A DNA stretch of 64,000 nt from PoT sp049331405 (lineage in GTDB: Bacteria > Planctomycetota > Planctomycetia > Isosphaerales > Isosphaeraceae). The stretch spans positions 6,076,001 to 6,140,000 of the forward strand of contig NZ_CP186274.1 in NCBI RefSeq assembly GCF_049331405.1, in the 5' to 3' direction. Below the pieces are notes generated by a model. That model had not been told where the DNA came from and ran no database searches. It worked only from the letters and a program-made list of their open reading frames with translations. Position 1 is the stretch's first letter. Every line of letters starts with the position of its first letter. Of the stretch, positions 14,499-23,363 are shown piece after piece. The translations under genes and the position numbers were made by a program.

Positions 14499-14687
14499 AT
14501 GCTACCGCAGCTCGTGTTGCTCGTCTTGCTGGCACTCCGGGTGGGAGCATTGGCCGGCATCCACGGCAAGTCGTTCGAGGCCGGCAAGGTCAACGTCAGG
14601 CCGAGCATCGGCCGGTACGCGATCTTCATCGGGCTCCTCTACTGGGGCGGATTCTTCTCGAACGTGCTCGAACAGCTATACAAGTAA
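14499..14687 (+). CDS. Small membrane protein upstream of terminase (62 aa)
   Basis: An N-terminal hydrophobic helix ('LPQLVLLVLLALRVGALAG') and a second hydrophobic segment ('YAIFIGLLYWGGFF') flank a basic loop. AGGGGTG precedes the ATG. Its size and position just before TerS would fit a holin-type protein. Confidence 0.5.
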   Translation: MLPQLVLLVLLALRVGALAGIHGKSFEAGKVNVRPSIGRYAIFIGLLYWGGFFSNVLEQLYK

Positions 14688-14698
14688 GCGCCTGAAAA

Positions 14699-15100
14699 AT
14701 GCGTGAATGGACCACGGACTTCCTGGCTTCGCTCGAGAGCACGCCCAACGTGAGCGAGGCGTGCCGCGTCGCGCTCATCACCCGGAAGACCGCGTACGAC
14801 CTCCGCAAGTCCGACCCCGAGTTCCGCCAGGCTTGGGATGACGCACTCGCCACGTCGGTCGACGACCTGGTCGGCGAGTGCTACAAACGCGCGAAGGCGG
14901 GCAGCGACACGCTGGCGATCTTCCTGCTCAAGTCACACCGACGCGAGGTCTACGGCGACAAGGTGCAGACGGACCTGACCACGGACGGCAAGCCGCTCGC
15001 CGTCCAGATCTACATCCCCTCCAATGGCCGAGACGACCGCAGTAAAGACGATCCGGCCCAACTCGATCCCCCAAGAGACCTTCCTCAGCTCGGCGGCTGA
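14699..15100 (+). CDS. Terminase small subunit-like protein (133 aa)
   Basis: A helix-turn-helix near the N-terminus ('ESTPNVSEACRVALITRKTA', 'YDLRKSDPEFRQAWDDAL') matches the DNA-recognition part of TerS proteins, followed by 'LKSHRREVYGDKV', a typical phrase of this family. It would bind the packaging site and recruit TerL. It overlaps TerL by 77 bp. Confidence 0.75.
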   Translation: MREWTTDFLASLESTPNVSEACRVALITRKTAYDLRKSDPEFRQAWDDALATSVDDLVGECYKRAKAGSDTLAIFLLKSHRREVYGDKVQTDLTTDGKPLAVQIYIPSNGRDDRSKDDPAQLDPPRDLPQLGG

Positions 15101-16532
15101 CATCGCCATATACGGCGGGTCGGCCGGCGGCGGGAAGACATGGGCGGAGCTGATCGAGTGCGTGCGTCACATCGACAACCCCGAGTTTGGGGCGGTCGTG
15201 TTCCGGCGCGTCTCGCCGCAGATCACGAACGAGGGCGGGCTCTGGGACGAGGCGGGCAAGATCTACCCGCTGATCGGCGGCGTGCCCCGGATCGGCGACC
15301 TGCAGTGGGTGTTCCCTTCTGGCGCTCGCGTCAGCTTCCACCACCTTCAGCACGAGGCGACGAAGTACGCCTGGCAGGGGTCGCAGATCCCGCTGATCTG
15401 CTTCGACGAGCTGACCCACTTCAGCGAGTCGCAGTTCTGGTACCTGGCCAGCCGCAACCGATCGACGTGCGGCGTCCGGCCCTACATCCGGGGCACCTGC
15501 AACGCGGACGGCTCGAGCTGGGTCAAGCGGCTGTGTGCCCCGTGGGTCGATCGCAAGTTCCCGGACCCGGCCGCGAGCGGCGAGATCCGTTGGCTCGTCC
15601 GCAAGGACGGCCTGTACCACTGGGCCCGCACCCGCCAGGAGCTCGAGCAGCAGTACCCGGGCGTTGTCCCGAAGTCGGTGACGTTCGTCCGTGCGACCCT
15701 GTACGACAACGTCGACCTGATGCGGAAAGACCCCGATTACCTGGGGAACCTTCAGGCCCAGTCGCCCGTCGAGCAGGCCCGGTTGCTCCACGGCGATTGG
15801 GACGTCGTCAACGACGGCCTGGTGTACCCCGAGTTCGGCTCGTGCGTCGTCGAGCCGGAGGACTGGCCGAGCGGCCTGGACGGCGAGCAGAGCGGCGGCA
15901 TCGACTGGGGTTTCAACAACCCCTTCGCCGCCCTGAACGGCGTCTTCGACGGCGACGACGTGCTGTGGATCTGGGGCGAGCGGTACGGCAGCAAGGTCAC
16001 GCTGGGGGAGCACTCGAAGGCGATGCCTCGGATCCCGGGCCGCTGGTGGGGCGACCCGGCCGGGGCGGACCAGATCGCCGAGGTGCGTGCCGCAGGACAC
16101 GACGTCGTGCCCTGCGTGCATCTCGGCCAGAACTCCCTCGAGAACGGCATCGGCATGGTCACGGAGCGCATCCGGACCGGCCGGCTCAAGGTTCTCGGAA
16201 CCTGCGGCAACACGATCGAAGAGGCGGGAAAGTACCGCTACGACCCGAAGACCGGGAAGCCGATCGACAAGGACAACCACGCCCTCGCCGCCCTGCGGTA
16301 CCTGATCGTCGGGCACGACCGTGGCCGCTCGATCGACCCCGGCGGCAAGCAGGCCTTGGAACGCGAACGCGACCGCGTCGCCCTGCAGGGCGGCAAGCGA
16401 GCCCAGGAGCGCGAACGCCTCGCACTCGAGCTGCAGCGGACCCAGGAGCGGGAGCGGGAGGAAGCCGCCGAGCGCGAGAGACGACTCGCCGAGTGGCTCG
16501 ACCCTGAAAACGATTTCTTCTTCGGAGGTTGA
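15024..16532 (+). CDS. Terminase large subunit (502 aa)
   Basis: The ATPase domain has Walker A GGSAGGGKT at residues 31-39 and Walker B 'IPLICFDELTHF' with the catalytic Glu. The C-terminal nuclease half contains 'EQSGGIDWGFNNPFAALNGV', with an Asp at the first metal position. The last ~60 residues are a long Arg/Glu coiled coil. It would cut concatemers and pump DNA into proheads through the portal. It is the first essential gene of the rightward late operon. Confidence 0.92.
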   Translation: MAETTAVKTIRPNSIPQETFLSSAADIAIYGGSAGGGKTWAELIECVRHIDNPEFGAVVFRRVSPQITNEGGLWDEAGKIYPLIGGVPRIGDLQWVFPSGARVSFHHLQHEATKYAWQGSQIPLICFDELTHFSESQFWYLASRNRSTCGVRPYIRGTCNADGSSWVKRLCAPWVDRKFPDPAASGEIRWLVRKDGLYHWARTRQELEQQYPGVVPKSVTFVRATLYDNVDLMRKDPDYLGNLQAQSPVEQARLLHGDWDVVNDGLVYPEFGSCVVEPEDWPSGLDGEQSGGIDWGFNNPFAALNGVFDGDDVLWIWGERYGSKVTLGEHSKAMPRIPGRWWGDPAGADQIAEVRAAGHDVVPCVHLGQNSLENGIGMVTERIRTGRLKVLGTCGNTIEEAGKYRYDPKTGKPIDKDNHALAALRYLIVGHDRGRSIDPGGKQALERERDRVALQGGKRAQERERLALELQRTQEREREEAAERERRLAEWLDPENDFFFGG

Positions 16533-16537
16533 CTTGT

Positions 16538-16789
16538 ATGTCGCCGGATCACTCGCAACCCACCCATGCCCAGGCCTCTACACGCCGGTCGTCGTCGTCG
16601 ACGCGGATGGGAATGCTCATCTCCGCCCTCACGCTGGGTGCCATACCCCTTGCCTCGTCTCGGGGCCCGGTAGCAGTGACGAGGCGGAGGGTGAACGGCC
16701 AGTGGATCGAAGTCCAGCGGTACAACCGCCCGGAAGCGGGCCCGCCCCGCGAGAAGATGACCGCCGACCTCCCGCCGATCCCGGCCTGA
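16538..16789 (+). CDS. Hypothetical small protein after TerL (83 aa)
   Basis: The TTG at 16529 or ATG at 16538 may start it; the ATG is used here. A moderately hydrophobic stretch ('MGMLISALTLGAIPLASS') follows a Ser-rich N-terminus. No family recognised. About 155 bp to the next gene hold nothing clear. Confidence 0.4.
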   Translation: MSPDHSQPTHAQASTRRSSSSTRMGMLISALTLGAIPLASSRGPVAVTRRRVNGQWIEVQRYNRPEAGPPREKMTADLPPIPA

Positions 16790-16946
16790 AAGTAAGTAGC
16801 GACTCACCGCGTCCCCGGACCGAGGCGAGGGCCCGTTCGCCCCCGCCGCCACCTGTCGGGCCCAAGGCCCACGGGCCCGATCGCTCTTGACCCGCATCGG
16901 GTAAGACCGAGAGGGCCCGACGTCCTCCACCTCTCGAAAGGCACCC

Positions 16947-17144
16947 ATGCCCGAACCCAAGAAATCCAAGGCCGAATTGCTCCTCGAAGCGGCCCCCGAT
17001 CTCTACCCGGAGCTGTCCGACTTCAAGCACAACGGGTCGGAGATCGTCGCGAAGAACGGCGCAGGCCAGACCGTGTTCATCCACGAAGACATCGTCATGG
17101 CGGCCGTCCAGAACGTCCGCGTCAACGCCACTCCCAAGCCGTGA
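16947..17144 (+). CDS. Hypothetical protein before portal (65 aa)
   Basis: A small charged protein ('KAELLLEAAPDLYPELSDFK', 'NGAGQTVFIHEDIVMAAVQN') with GAAAGG upstream of its ATG. It lies inside the packaging/head cluster, 9 bp before the portal gene, so a minor virion or assembly role is possible. Confidence 0.55.
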   Translation: MPEPKKSKAELLLEAAPDLYPELSDFKHNGSEIVAKNGAGQTVFIHEDIVMAAVQNVRVNATPKP

Positions 17145-17153
17145 GATTGAACC

Positions 17154-19043
17154 TTGGGCATCCGCGACACGGAACATGCTGAGGTGTACAAGTTCCTAGC
17201 CGCCATTGAGGACGGCTTGGGTCGCGCTGCGCCTACAGGCGTCGGCATGGGGGCGATGGGCGGGTACTCGGGCGGGCCGGCGTGGCTCGACGTGAACCAC
17301 ACCAAGCGGCCCCCGCTCTCCCTGGAGCTGATCGACGCGTACAAGTCCGTGGCGTATGCCTGCATACGGCTCAACTCGACGGGCGGGGCCCGCGTGCCGC
17401 TGCGGCTGTTCGTGAAGACGGGCCCGAAGGATCGCCGGCCACGCCGCGCGGTCCGGTCCATCTCCCGCTCGATGGAGCGGCGACTGCGGTTCGACCCGGG
17501 CCTGGAGTACGTCAGCCGGAACCTCGGTGCGGACGACACGGTCGAGGAGGTCATGGAGCACCAGCTGCTCGAGACCCTCAACCGGCCGAACCCGTACTTC
17601 TCCGGGCACCTGTTCAAGCTGTTCCTGTTCGTCAGCCTCGACGTCATCGGGATGACGTACATCTACCCGACTCGGGTCGACCCGTCGTACGCCGCCACCG
17701 AGCTCTGGCCCCTGCAGAGCCAGTACGTCCTGCCGATCAAGGGGACCGGCGCGAACGTCATCGACGGGTATTCGTACTTCACCGACCGGTACCGATTCGA
17801 CGAGCTGGTCCGCATCCGGGACCTGTCGCTGCGAGACCCCTACACGTCGGGGTATCCTCCGCTTCACGCTTGCTTCGAGCAGGTGGGGCTGGGCGATTAC
17901 TACGTCGCTTCGTGCGAGTCGATCCTCAAGAACGGGGCCAAGCCGGCCGCGATCCTGAGCCCGAAGGATCCCATCTTCAAGCCGGGCGAGCCCGAGCGTC
18001 GCCGGCTCGAGACCGACATCAACCACCAGTTCGCCCGGGCCGGCCAGGGCCGCATCTGGGTGACCGACGGCCAGTTCGAGCTGAGCTCGCTGAACGGCTC
18101 CCCGATCGACCTGGGGACGCTCGAGATCACGAAGAACATGCGGCTGCAGATCGCCAACTGCTTCGACGTGCCCATCTCGCTCCTGCAGTCGGAGGACTCG
18201 AACCGGGCGGTCGCGAGCGAGGGGACGCACCAGCACCAGTACTACGCGATCGAGCCCCGATGCTGCCTGATCGGCGAAGACCTGACCCACTCCCTCGCCG
18301 CCCCCGTCAACCCCCGCATGTTCTTCGCGTTCGACAACGCGGTCATCCGGGACGAGGAGAAGCGGGCGACGATCTTCGACATGAAGTTGAAGAACGGCTC
18401 GATGGTCATCAACGACGTCCTGGCCGAAGACGGTCTGGACCCCGTGCCCTGGGGATACGAGCCCTGGTTGCCCAGCACGCTCACTCAGCCTTCCATCGCC
18501 GCGCAGCAACGCGAGCAGGCCCAGGCCAACGCGGAGGCGGCGGCCAAGCAGCTCGGCCAGGCCAAGCCCGGGCAGCAGGACGACGACCAGGAAGATGACG
18601 AGGACGACGATGAAGGGGAAGCCAAGCGGTCGCTCTACAGCCGGCTCGGTCGCGTCCTCGAGCAGCTCGAGCGGAGTGCTGGAGCTGGGGATCGCGGTGG
18701 CGACCCTTGGGCTCACTATCCTGCGGTCCCAGCCGTCGGACGACGGGACGAGCCAGCACGAGGACAACACGTTCGGGCTTCCGGCTGGGGAGCCGATGCG
18801 GCGGACCCTGCAGGAGTGGTTCCAGCTTCAGGGCAAGGAGATCCTGGGGTCGATCCCGCAGGGGGAGCCGATCCCGGAGAAGCTGCCGGACCTGTCGACG
18901 TACGACGGTCGGATGACGGAAGCGATGACCCCGCTTTTGTCACTCTACTGGGACGAGGCGGGGAAGACGACCCGGGCGAACCTGGGGCTGGATCCGGACG
19001 AGTGGAGGGTGACGGACCCGAACACGAAGAAGGCGATCAATGA
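17154..19043 (+). CDS. HK97-type portal protein (629 aa as read; natural end probably near 18680)
   Basis: Residues 55-500 look like a phage portal: 'YKSVAYACIRLNSTGGARVP', 'PYTSGYPPLHACFEQVGLGD', 'NGAKPAAILSPKDPIFKPGE' and 'FDVPISLLQSEDSNRAVASE'. It forms the dodecameric ring through which DNA enters. The TTG start has a weak ribosome-binding site. After about residue 505 the sequence becomes a Gly/Arg/Pro/Asp-rich shadow of the MuF gene, which occupies another frame for 449 bp, so an indel or a true frameshift is likely around 18660-18720. Confidence 0.85.
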   Translation: MGIRDTEHAEVYKFLAAIEDGLGRAAPTGVGMGAMGGYSGGPAWLDVNHTKRPPLSLELIDAYKSVAYACIRLNSTGGARVPLRLFVKTGPKDRRPRRAVRSISRSMERRLRFDPGLEYVSRNLGADDTVEEVMEHQLLETLNRPNPYFSGHLFKLFLFVSLDVIGMTYIYPTRVDPSYAATELWPLQSQYVLPIKGTGANVIDGYSYFTDRYRFDELVRIRDLSLRDPYTSGYPPLHACFEQVGLGDYYVASCESILKNGAKPAAILSPKDPIFKPGEPERRRLETDINHQFARAGQGRIWVTDGQFELSSLNGSPIDLGTLEITKNMRLQIANCFDVPISLLQSEDSNRAVASEGTHQHQYYAIEPRCCLIGEDLTHSLAAPVNPRMFFAFDNAVIRDEEKRATIFDMKLKNGSMVINDVLAEDGLDPVPWGYEPWLPSTLTQPSIAAQQREQAQANAEAAAKQLGQAKPGQQDDDQEDDEDDDEGEAKRSLYSRLGRVLEQLERSAGAGDRGGDPWAHYPAVPAVGRRDEPARGQHVRASGWGADAADPAGVVPASGQGDPGVDPAGGADPGEAAGPVDVRRSDDGSDDPAFVTLLGRGGEDDPGEPGAGSGRVEGDGPEHEEGDQ

Positions 19044-20769
19044 AGCCGCCTTCGCGTTCTGCGCCTCGACCAACGCCTCGACGAACCAGACGCTGGACCG
19101 GGCCCTCGCCGACCTGCGGGCCCAGCTCGTCGCCGGCATCGTCGACGAGGGGGAGGCGTACGGCAAGCTGACGGCCCGGGTGAAGTCCGTGTTCGGCGGG
19201 CTCGAGGACTGGAAGGCGAGGATGATCGCCGAGACCGAGACGTCTCGGGCGGTCCACGCTGCGAGCCTCATGTCCGCGAAGGAATCGGGGGTCGTCGCCG
19301 GCAAGCGTTGGCTCCTCAGCTCCGACGCCTGCATGCGGTGCCACGGGGTCGCCGGCAACGATCGCGTCCTGGACCTGGACGCCGCCTTCGACCACCGGGA
19401 GGGGGGCAACCCGGCGTACTCCACGACGCCCAATCCGCCGCTCCACCCGCATTGCCAGTGCTCGATCACATACGAGCTGACCCACGAGTACAAGAAGCTG
19501 CTCGAGGAGGAAGGCCCGCCGGTACCCGACACGTTCAAGCCGGGCCCTATGGGGCCGGACGACAGCACGACGCCGAAGCCGAAGCCCCGGCCCCCGAAGC
19601 CGCCGGTACCGCCGCCCGTGGTCAAACCGCCGGTGTTACCGCCTCCGCCTCCCCCGGCCCCGAAGCCGCCGCCGCCGATCGTGTTACCGCCGCCTCCGCC
19701 TCCGCCTCCCGTTCCGCCGGCCCCGAAGCCCGTGGCTCCGCCTCCGCCTCCGCCTCCGAAGCCCGTGCCCGTGATCCCGCCTCAGACGGTCCTGCCTCCG
19801 CCGCCTCCGCCGAAGCCGACCCACCCGCCCGGCACCCCGATCATGCCGGGCAAGCCGATCGCCGATCGGATCAAGGGGTACAAGGAAGGCGATGCGAAGC
19901 TCAAGGCGATCACCGATCAGTTGGCGGGCCACGCGGAGGAAAGTCGGAGGCTCGAGGCCAGGGTCAGGGACCTCGACAATCAGATGTCCGGCACGCTGAG
20001 CAAGTTCGAGGCCATCCTCAAGCGGAACGGCGGGGTGCCGACCGACCCGGACGAACGCCGGAACATGCTCATCCTGAAGGCGGAGTTCGACCAGCGACAG
20101 CTGGCCCTGGACGCCGCCAAGGCGGACGTCAAGGCCTTCGAACGCCGGACGGCCTCGAAGCTGCACGACATCCTGAAGGTCAAGGACGGGGTCAGTTTCA
20201 GCACGCCCCCGGCCGGGAGGGTCGGCGGACATCGCGTGGTCGGCCTCGACAAGGACAACGCCGACGGCGTCAATCACATCAGCAATTGGCTGGGCGGGGT
20301 CTACGCCCGCGGCCCGGGACGCGGCCCGGGCGAGGCCATCGAGATCGGGCAGATCGCCCCGACGAACGAGCAGCGCAGCTACGCGTCGGCCGGGAAGATC
20401 GCGATCAAGAAGGGGTGCGAGGAGAAGGTCATCCTGCACGAGATGGGGCACATCATCGAAGACCGGCACGCCAAATCCGTGGCCTTCGAATTCCTCCGCC
20501 ATCGCGTCGGGAAGGAGCCACTCGCCGGCCTCGACAAGCTGTTCCCGGGTCTCGGCTACGACGCCGCCGAGACCGGCCGCAAGGATCGCTTCGACCAGGC
20601 CTGGGGCCCCGGGGTGGAAGCCTACTACGTGGGCAAGCACTACTCGCATGCCACCGAGATCATTTCGATGGGCATGGAGAAGCTCTATAATGACCCGCTC
20701 ACCTTCGCGACCAAAGACCCGGAGTTCTGCAAGTTCATCCTGGGGATCCTCGACGGGAGTTTAAGGTGA
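18595..20769 (+). CDS. MuF-type minor head protein fused to an HExxH zincin-like domain (724 aa)
   Basis: The first ~25 residues are a shadow of the portal frame; natural sequence starts near 18675. Residues ~60-300 form a Mu gpF-like domain ending in the zinc-type motif 'SSDACMRCHGVAGNDRVLDL' and 'PPLHPHCQCSITYELTHEYK'. Next is an extreme Pro-rich linker (about residues 325-415), a coiled coil, and a C-terminal domain with HEMGHIIE at about residue 614 followed by 'SHATEIISMGMEKLYNDPLT', whose Glu could be the third zinc ligand. MuF proteins are often fused to effector domains ('polyvalent proteins') that are carried in the capsid. A capsid-delivered peptidase is the likely reading; the substrate is unknown. 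Confidence 0.82.
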   Translation: MTRTTMKGKPSGRSTAGSVASSSSSSGVLELGIAVATLGLTILRSQPSDDGTSQHEDNTFGLPAGEPMRRTLQEWFQLQGKEILGSIPQGEPIPEKLPDLSTYDGRMTEAMTPLLSLYWDEAGKTTRANLGLDPDEWRVTDPNTKKAINEAAFAFCASTNASTNQTLDRALADLRAQLVAGIVDEGEAYGKLTARVKSVFGGLEDWKARMIAETETSRAVHAASLMSAKESGVVAGKRWLLSSDACMRCHGVAGNDRVLDLDAAFDHREGGNPAYSTTPNPPLHPHCQCSITYELTHEYKKLLEEEGPPVPDTFKPGPMGPDDSTTPKPKPRPPKPPVPPPVVKPPVLPPPPPPAPKPPPPIVLPPPPPPPPVPPAPKPVAPPPPPPPKPVPVIPPQTVLPPPPPPKPTHPPGTPIMPGKPIADRIKGYKEGDAKLKAITDQLAGHAEESRRLEARVRDLDNQMSGTLSKFEAILKRNGGVPTDPDERRNMLILKAEFDQRQLALDAAKADVKAFERRTASKLHDILKVKDGVSFSTPPAGRVGGHRVVGLDKDNADGVNHISNWLGGVYARGPGRGPGEAIEIGQIAPTNEQRSYASAGKIAIKKGCEEKVILHEMGHIIEDRHAKSVAFEFLRHRVGKEPLAGLDKLFPGLGYDAAETGRKDRFDQAWGPGVEAYYVGKHYSHATEIISMGMEKLYNDPLTFATKDPEFCKFILGILDGSLR

Positions 20770-21032
20770 CGATCAGCCTTGGCACGGTGACCCTGAACCT
20801 CGACGGCGACGTCGCGATCGCCGACTTCTCGGTCGACGGGACGTGGACATTCCACGGCGAGGAGTGGGTTGCCGACCTGCTCAAGATGCACGCCGCCCTG
20901 GTCGACACCCGGGACCGATCCCCCTCGCTCGGGCCCTACGGCCCTTCGATCCTGAACGAGCTGGCCCGCAGGTGCGGCGGCACGGCCCACCACGCGAAGC
21001 TCCCCGGGCCTCCCCCGGGCACCGTCTACTAA
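20766..21032 (+). CDS. Small protein coupled to the MuF-zincin gene (88 aa)
   Basis: A beta-rich start ('ISLGTVTLNLDGDVAIADFS') and a helical middle ('EEWVADLLKMHAALVDTRD') with no family match that I know. The GTG at 20766 overlaps the previous stop by four bases, so it is translated with the MuF-zincin protein. That coupling would suit an inhibitor or chaperone of the peptidase domain, or simply another head protein. Confidence 0.6.
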   Translation: MTISLGTVTLNLDGDVAIADFSVDGTWTFHGEEWVADLLKMHAALVDTRDRSPSLGPYGPSILNELARRCGGTAHHAKLPGPPPGTVY

Positions 21033-21099
21033 GCCCCTCCCCGGACCATCCCCCGAACCTCGCTACGACGCCGCTGGCCGTCGCCGGGACCGTTGCATC

Positions 21100-21816
21100 A
21101 TGGACCAACCCTTCGACCCCCACATCTCGCGGGCCTACACGGCCAAGATCGACGACGTGAAGCCGGGCGAGCGCTCGGTGGTCGCCGTCATCAACACGAA
21201 CGCGGTCGATCGGTTCAAGACCGTCATCGACCCCTTCGGCGTGAAGACGGCCAACTTCGACAAGTCCCGCCTCGTCCTGTGGGAGCACGGCAAGGATCCG
21301 CGAAGGGGCAAGCTGCCCGTCGCCCGGTGTGCCTGGCTGAAGGTCGACCGTGGCACGAAGTCGATCATCGCCAAGTCCATCTTCCGACAGGACGAATTCG
21401 CCGATCAACTCTTCAGCATGTACCAGGACGAGACGCTGAGGGGCTTCAGCATCGACGGCCTGGCCGACCCGAAGACGTGCGGCCCGCCGACGATCGAGGA
21501 GATCAAGAAGCGGCCCGAGCTGGCCGAGTGCAAGTGCATCTATCGGACCCTCGAGCTGGTCGAGTACTCCGCCGTCGGGATCGGCGGCAACCCCGACGCC
21601 CTCGCCCTGGCCGTCTCTCGCGGGCTCTGGCTGCCCGACGAGCGGAAGGCCGTGCTGCCCCCGCTGACCCCGAAGACTCCAGTCCTGCCCCCGCTGCGGG
21701 GCCGCACGCTGGAAGACGTCACCGAAGCCGCGGTCCGGCGTGCGATGAACGCCGCCGGCCCCATGATCCGCGAAGCCCTCCAAGACGCCCGCGACCTCGC
21801 TCGCGGAGACATCTGA
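21100..21816 (+). CDS. HK97-family prohead protease (238 aa)
   Basis: The protein has the expected order of catalytic residues: His63 in 'LVLWEHGKDPRRG' and Ser117 in 'DETLRGFSIDGLADP', followed by 'LELVEYSAVGIGGNPDALAL', the conserved strand of this family. It cleaves the scaffold part of the capsid protein during prohead maturation. The C-terminal tail after residue 185 may act as scaffold. Position directly before the capsid gene supports the call. Confidence 0.88.
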   Translation: MDQPFDPHISRAYTAKIDDVKPGERSVVAVINTNAVDRFKTVIDPFGVKTANFDKSRLVLWEHGKDPRRGKLPVARCAWLKVDRGTKSIIAKSIFRQDEFADQLFSMYQDETLRGFSIDGLADPKTCGPPTIEEIKKRPELAECKCIYRTLELVEYSAVGIGGNPDALALAVSRGLWLPDERKAVLPPLTPKTPVLPPLRGRTLEDVTEAAVRRAMNAAGPMIREALQDARDLARGDI

Positions 21817-21948
21817 GCTCCTACCCCCGAGACGAGTAGCTAGGGACGCATGCGTGGAGCCTCCTGCGAGGACGGCAGCGCTACGCGCCTGGAAGTTCAC
21901 CGCTCGTGGTTCGCCGGTTCCCTCCAATCAAACCACGGGATTCCTCAA

Positions 21949-23277
21949 ATGTGGATTCAACTGACCAAAGACGTTGCCGAGCACAAGGCCGGCAAATACC
22001 TCGACGTCGAAGAGAGCGTCGCCCGATCGTACATCGCCGCGGACCTCGCGGTCGACGGCAAGGACGGCCCCGATACCGCCATCGTCCAGCGGGCGGTCGA
22101 GACCTTCCGCGCCGAGCTGGCCAAGTTCGTCACGGGCACCGCCGATGCGATGCAAGAGGTGACCAGGTCGCTCGCCGATCGTCGCCCCAACATCATCACC
22201 CCGGGCGAGCAGGAAGCCGACCGCACCAAGGGCATCGGCGACTTCACCAGGCAGGTCATCCTCAGCCGCTCCGGCGACATGGACACCATGCAGTCGGCCA
22301 GCGAGCGGCTGACGAAGGTCTATGAAGTCAAGCGCGTGATGACCGAGGGCAGCGGCGGGAGCTTCGGCTACACGACCCCGGTCGTGTACGAGAACCAGAT
22401 CCTGCAGGTCGCCGGCGAGGACATGGTGTACCTCCGCGGCGCGACCGAGGTCCCCCTCTCCGCCCGCGAGACGGAGTGGGCCGCGCTCGACCAGTACCAG
22501 GCCCCGGTCGCCGGTCAGTCGGCGATGTACGGCGGCGTGAAGGTCTACCGCAAGGGCGAGACGGCCCAGCGGACGTCGAGCGAGCCGAAGTCGAAGAAGG
22601 TCCGCCTCGTCCCTACCGACCTGACCGCGTACTTCGAGCTGAGCCGGGACCTGATCCAGGACTCGACGGCCGCGCTCGACTCGATGATCCCCAAGCTGGG
22701 CGGCGACGCCATCGGCTGGCGGATCGACTGGGAAGGCCTGTTCGGCAACGGGGCCGGCCAGTTCCTCGGGATGCTCAACTCGCCGGCGACCCTCATGGTC
22801 ACCCGGAACACGTCCGGTCGCGTCAAGTATCAGGACGTGTTCTCGATGCGCGTGAAGGCGATGCCGAGCGCGAAGAACCTGCGCTGGATCGCCCACCCGT
22901 ACGTCTTCAGCGACATCATGCAGCTGCAGGATCCCAGCGGGCGGTTCATCTTCCTGCCCAACTGGCCCGCCTCGAAGGATGGCCCGATCGCGCAGGCCCC
23001 GGGCGGCTCGCTGCTCGGCATCCCGCTCGAGTTCAGCGAGAAGGCCCCGGCCCCCGGCAGCACGGGGGACCTGATGCTGATCGACAGCTCGAAGTACCTG
23101 CACGGCAAGCGGAGCGGGCTCGAGATCAGCCTGAGCGAGCACTTCCGCTTCGACCAGGACGAGCTGGCGATCCGGCTCAAGATCCGCAACGACGGCCAGC
23201 CCTGGCAGCGCGGCCCGATCTACCTCGCCGACGGTTCCCAGTCGAACCAGGTCAGCGCGTTCATCGCCCTGCAGTAA
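21949..23277 (+). CDS. HK97-fold major capsid protein (442 aa)
   Basis: The N-terminal ~110 residues are a charged helical delta/scaffold region, followed by the shell: 'GGSFGYTTPVVYENQILQVA', 'PTDLTAYFELSRDLIQDSTA', 'GDAIGWRIDWEGLFGNGAGQ' (N-rich loop 'FGNGAGQFLGML') and 'RFDQDELAIRLKIRNDGQPW' near the end. ATG 21949 is chosen because the upstream extension has no family-like sequence. The protease gene upstream would cut between delta region and shell. Confidence 0.9.
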   Translation: MWIQLTKDVAEHKAGKYLDVEESVARSYIAADLAVDGKDGPDTAIVQRAVETFRAELAKFVTGTADAMQEVTRSLADRRPNIITPGEQEADRTKGIGDFTRQVILSRSGDMDTMQSASERLTKVYEVKRVMTEGSGGSFGYTTPVVYENQILQVAGEDMVYLRGATEVPLSARETEWAALDQYQAPVAGQSAMYGGVKVYRKGETAQRTSSEPKSKKVRLVPTDLTAYFELSRDLIQDSTAALDSMIPKLGGDAIGWRIDWEGLFGNGAGQFLGMLNSPATLMVTRNTSGRVKYQDVFSMRVKAMPSAKNLRWIAHPYVFSDIMQLQDPSGRFIFLPNWPASKDGPIAQAPGGSLLGIPLEFSEKAPAPGSTGDLMLIDSSKYLHGKRSGLEISLSEHFRFDQDELAIRLKIRNDGQPWQRGPIYLADGSQSNQVSAFIALQ

Positions 23278-23363
23278 TCGACCCGTCAGCCGCGTGAGGG
23301 GCCGGACCCGTCCGGCCCCGACCCTTCCCACGAACCACTCCCATCCCGCAAGGGGATCGACCC

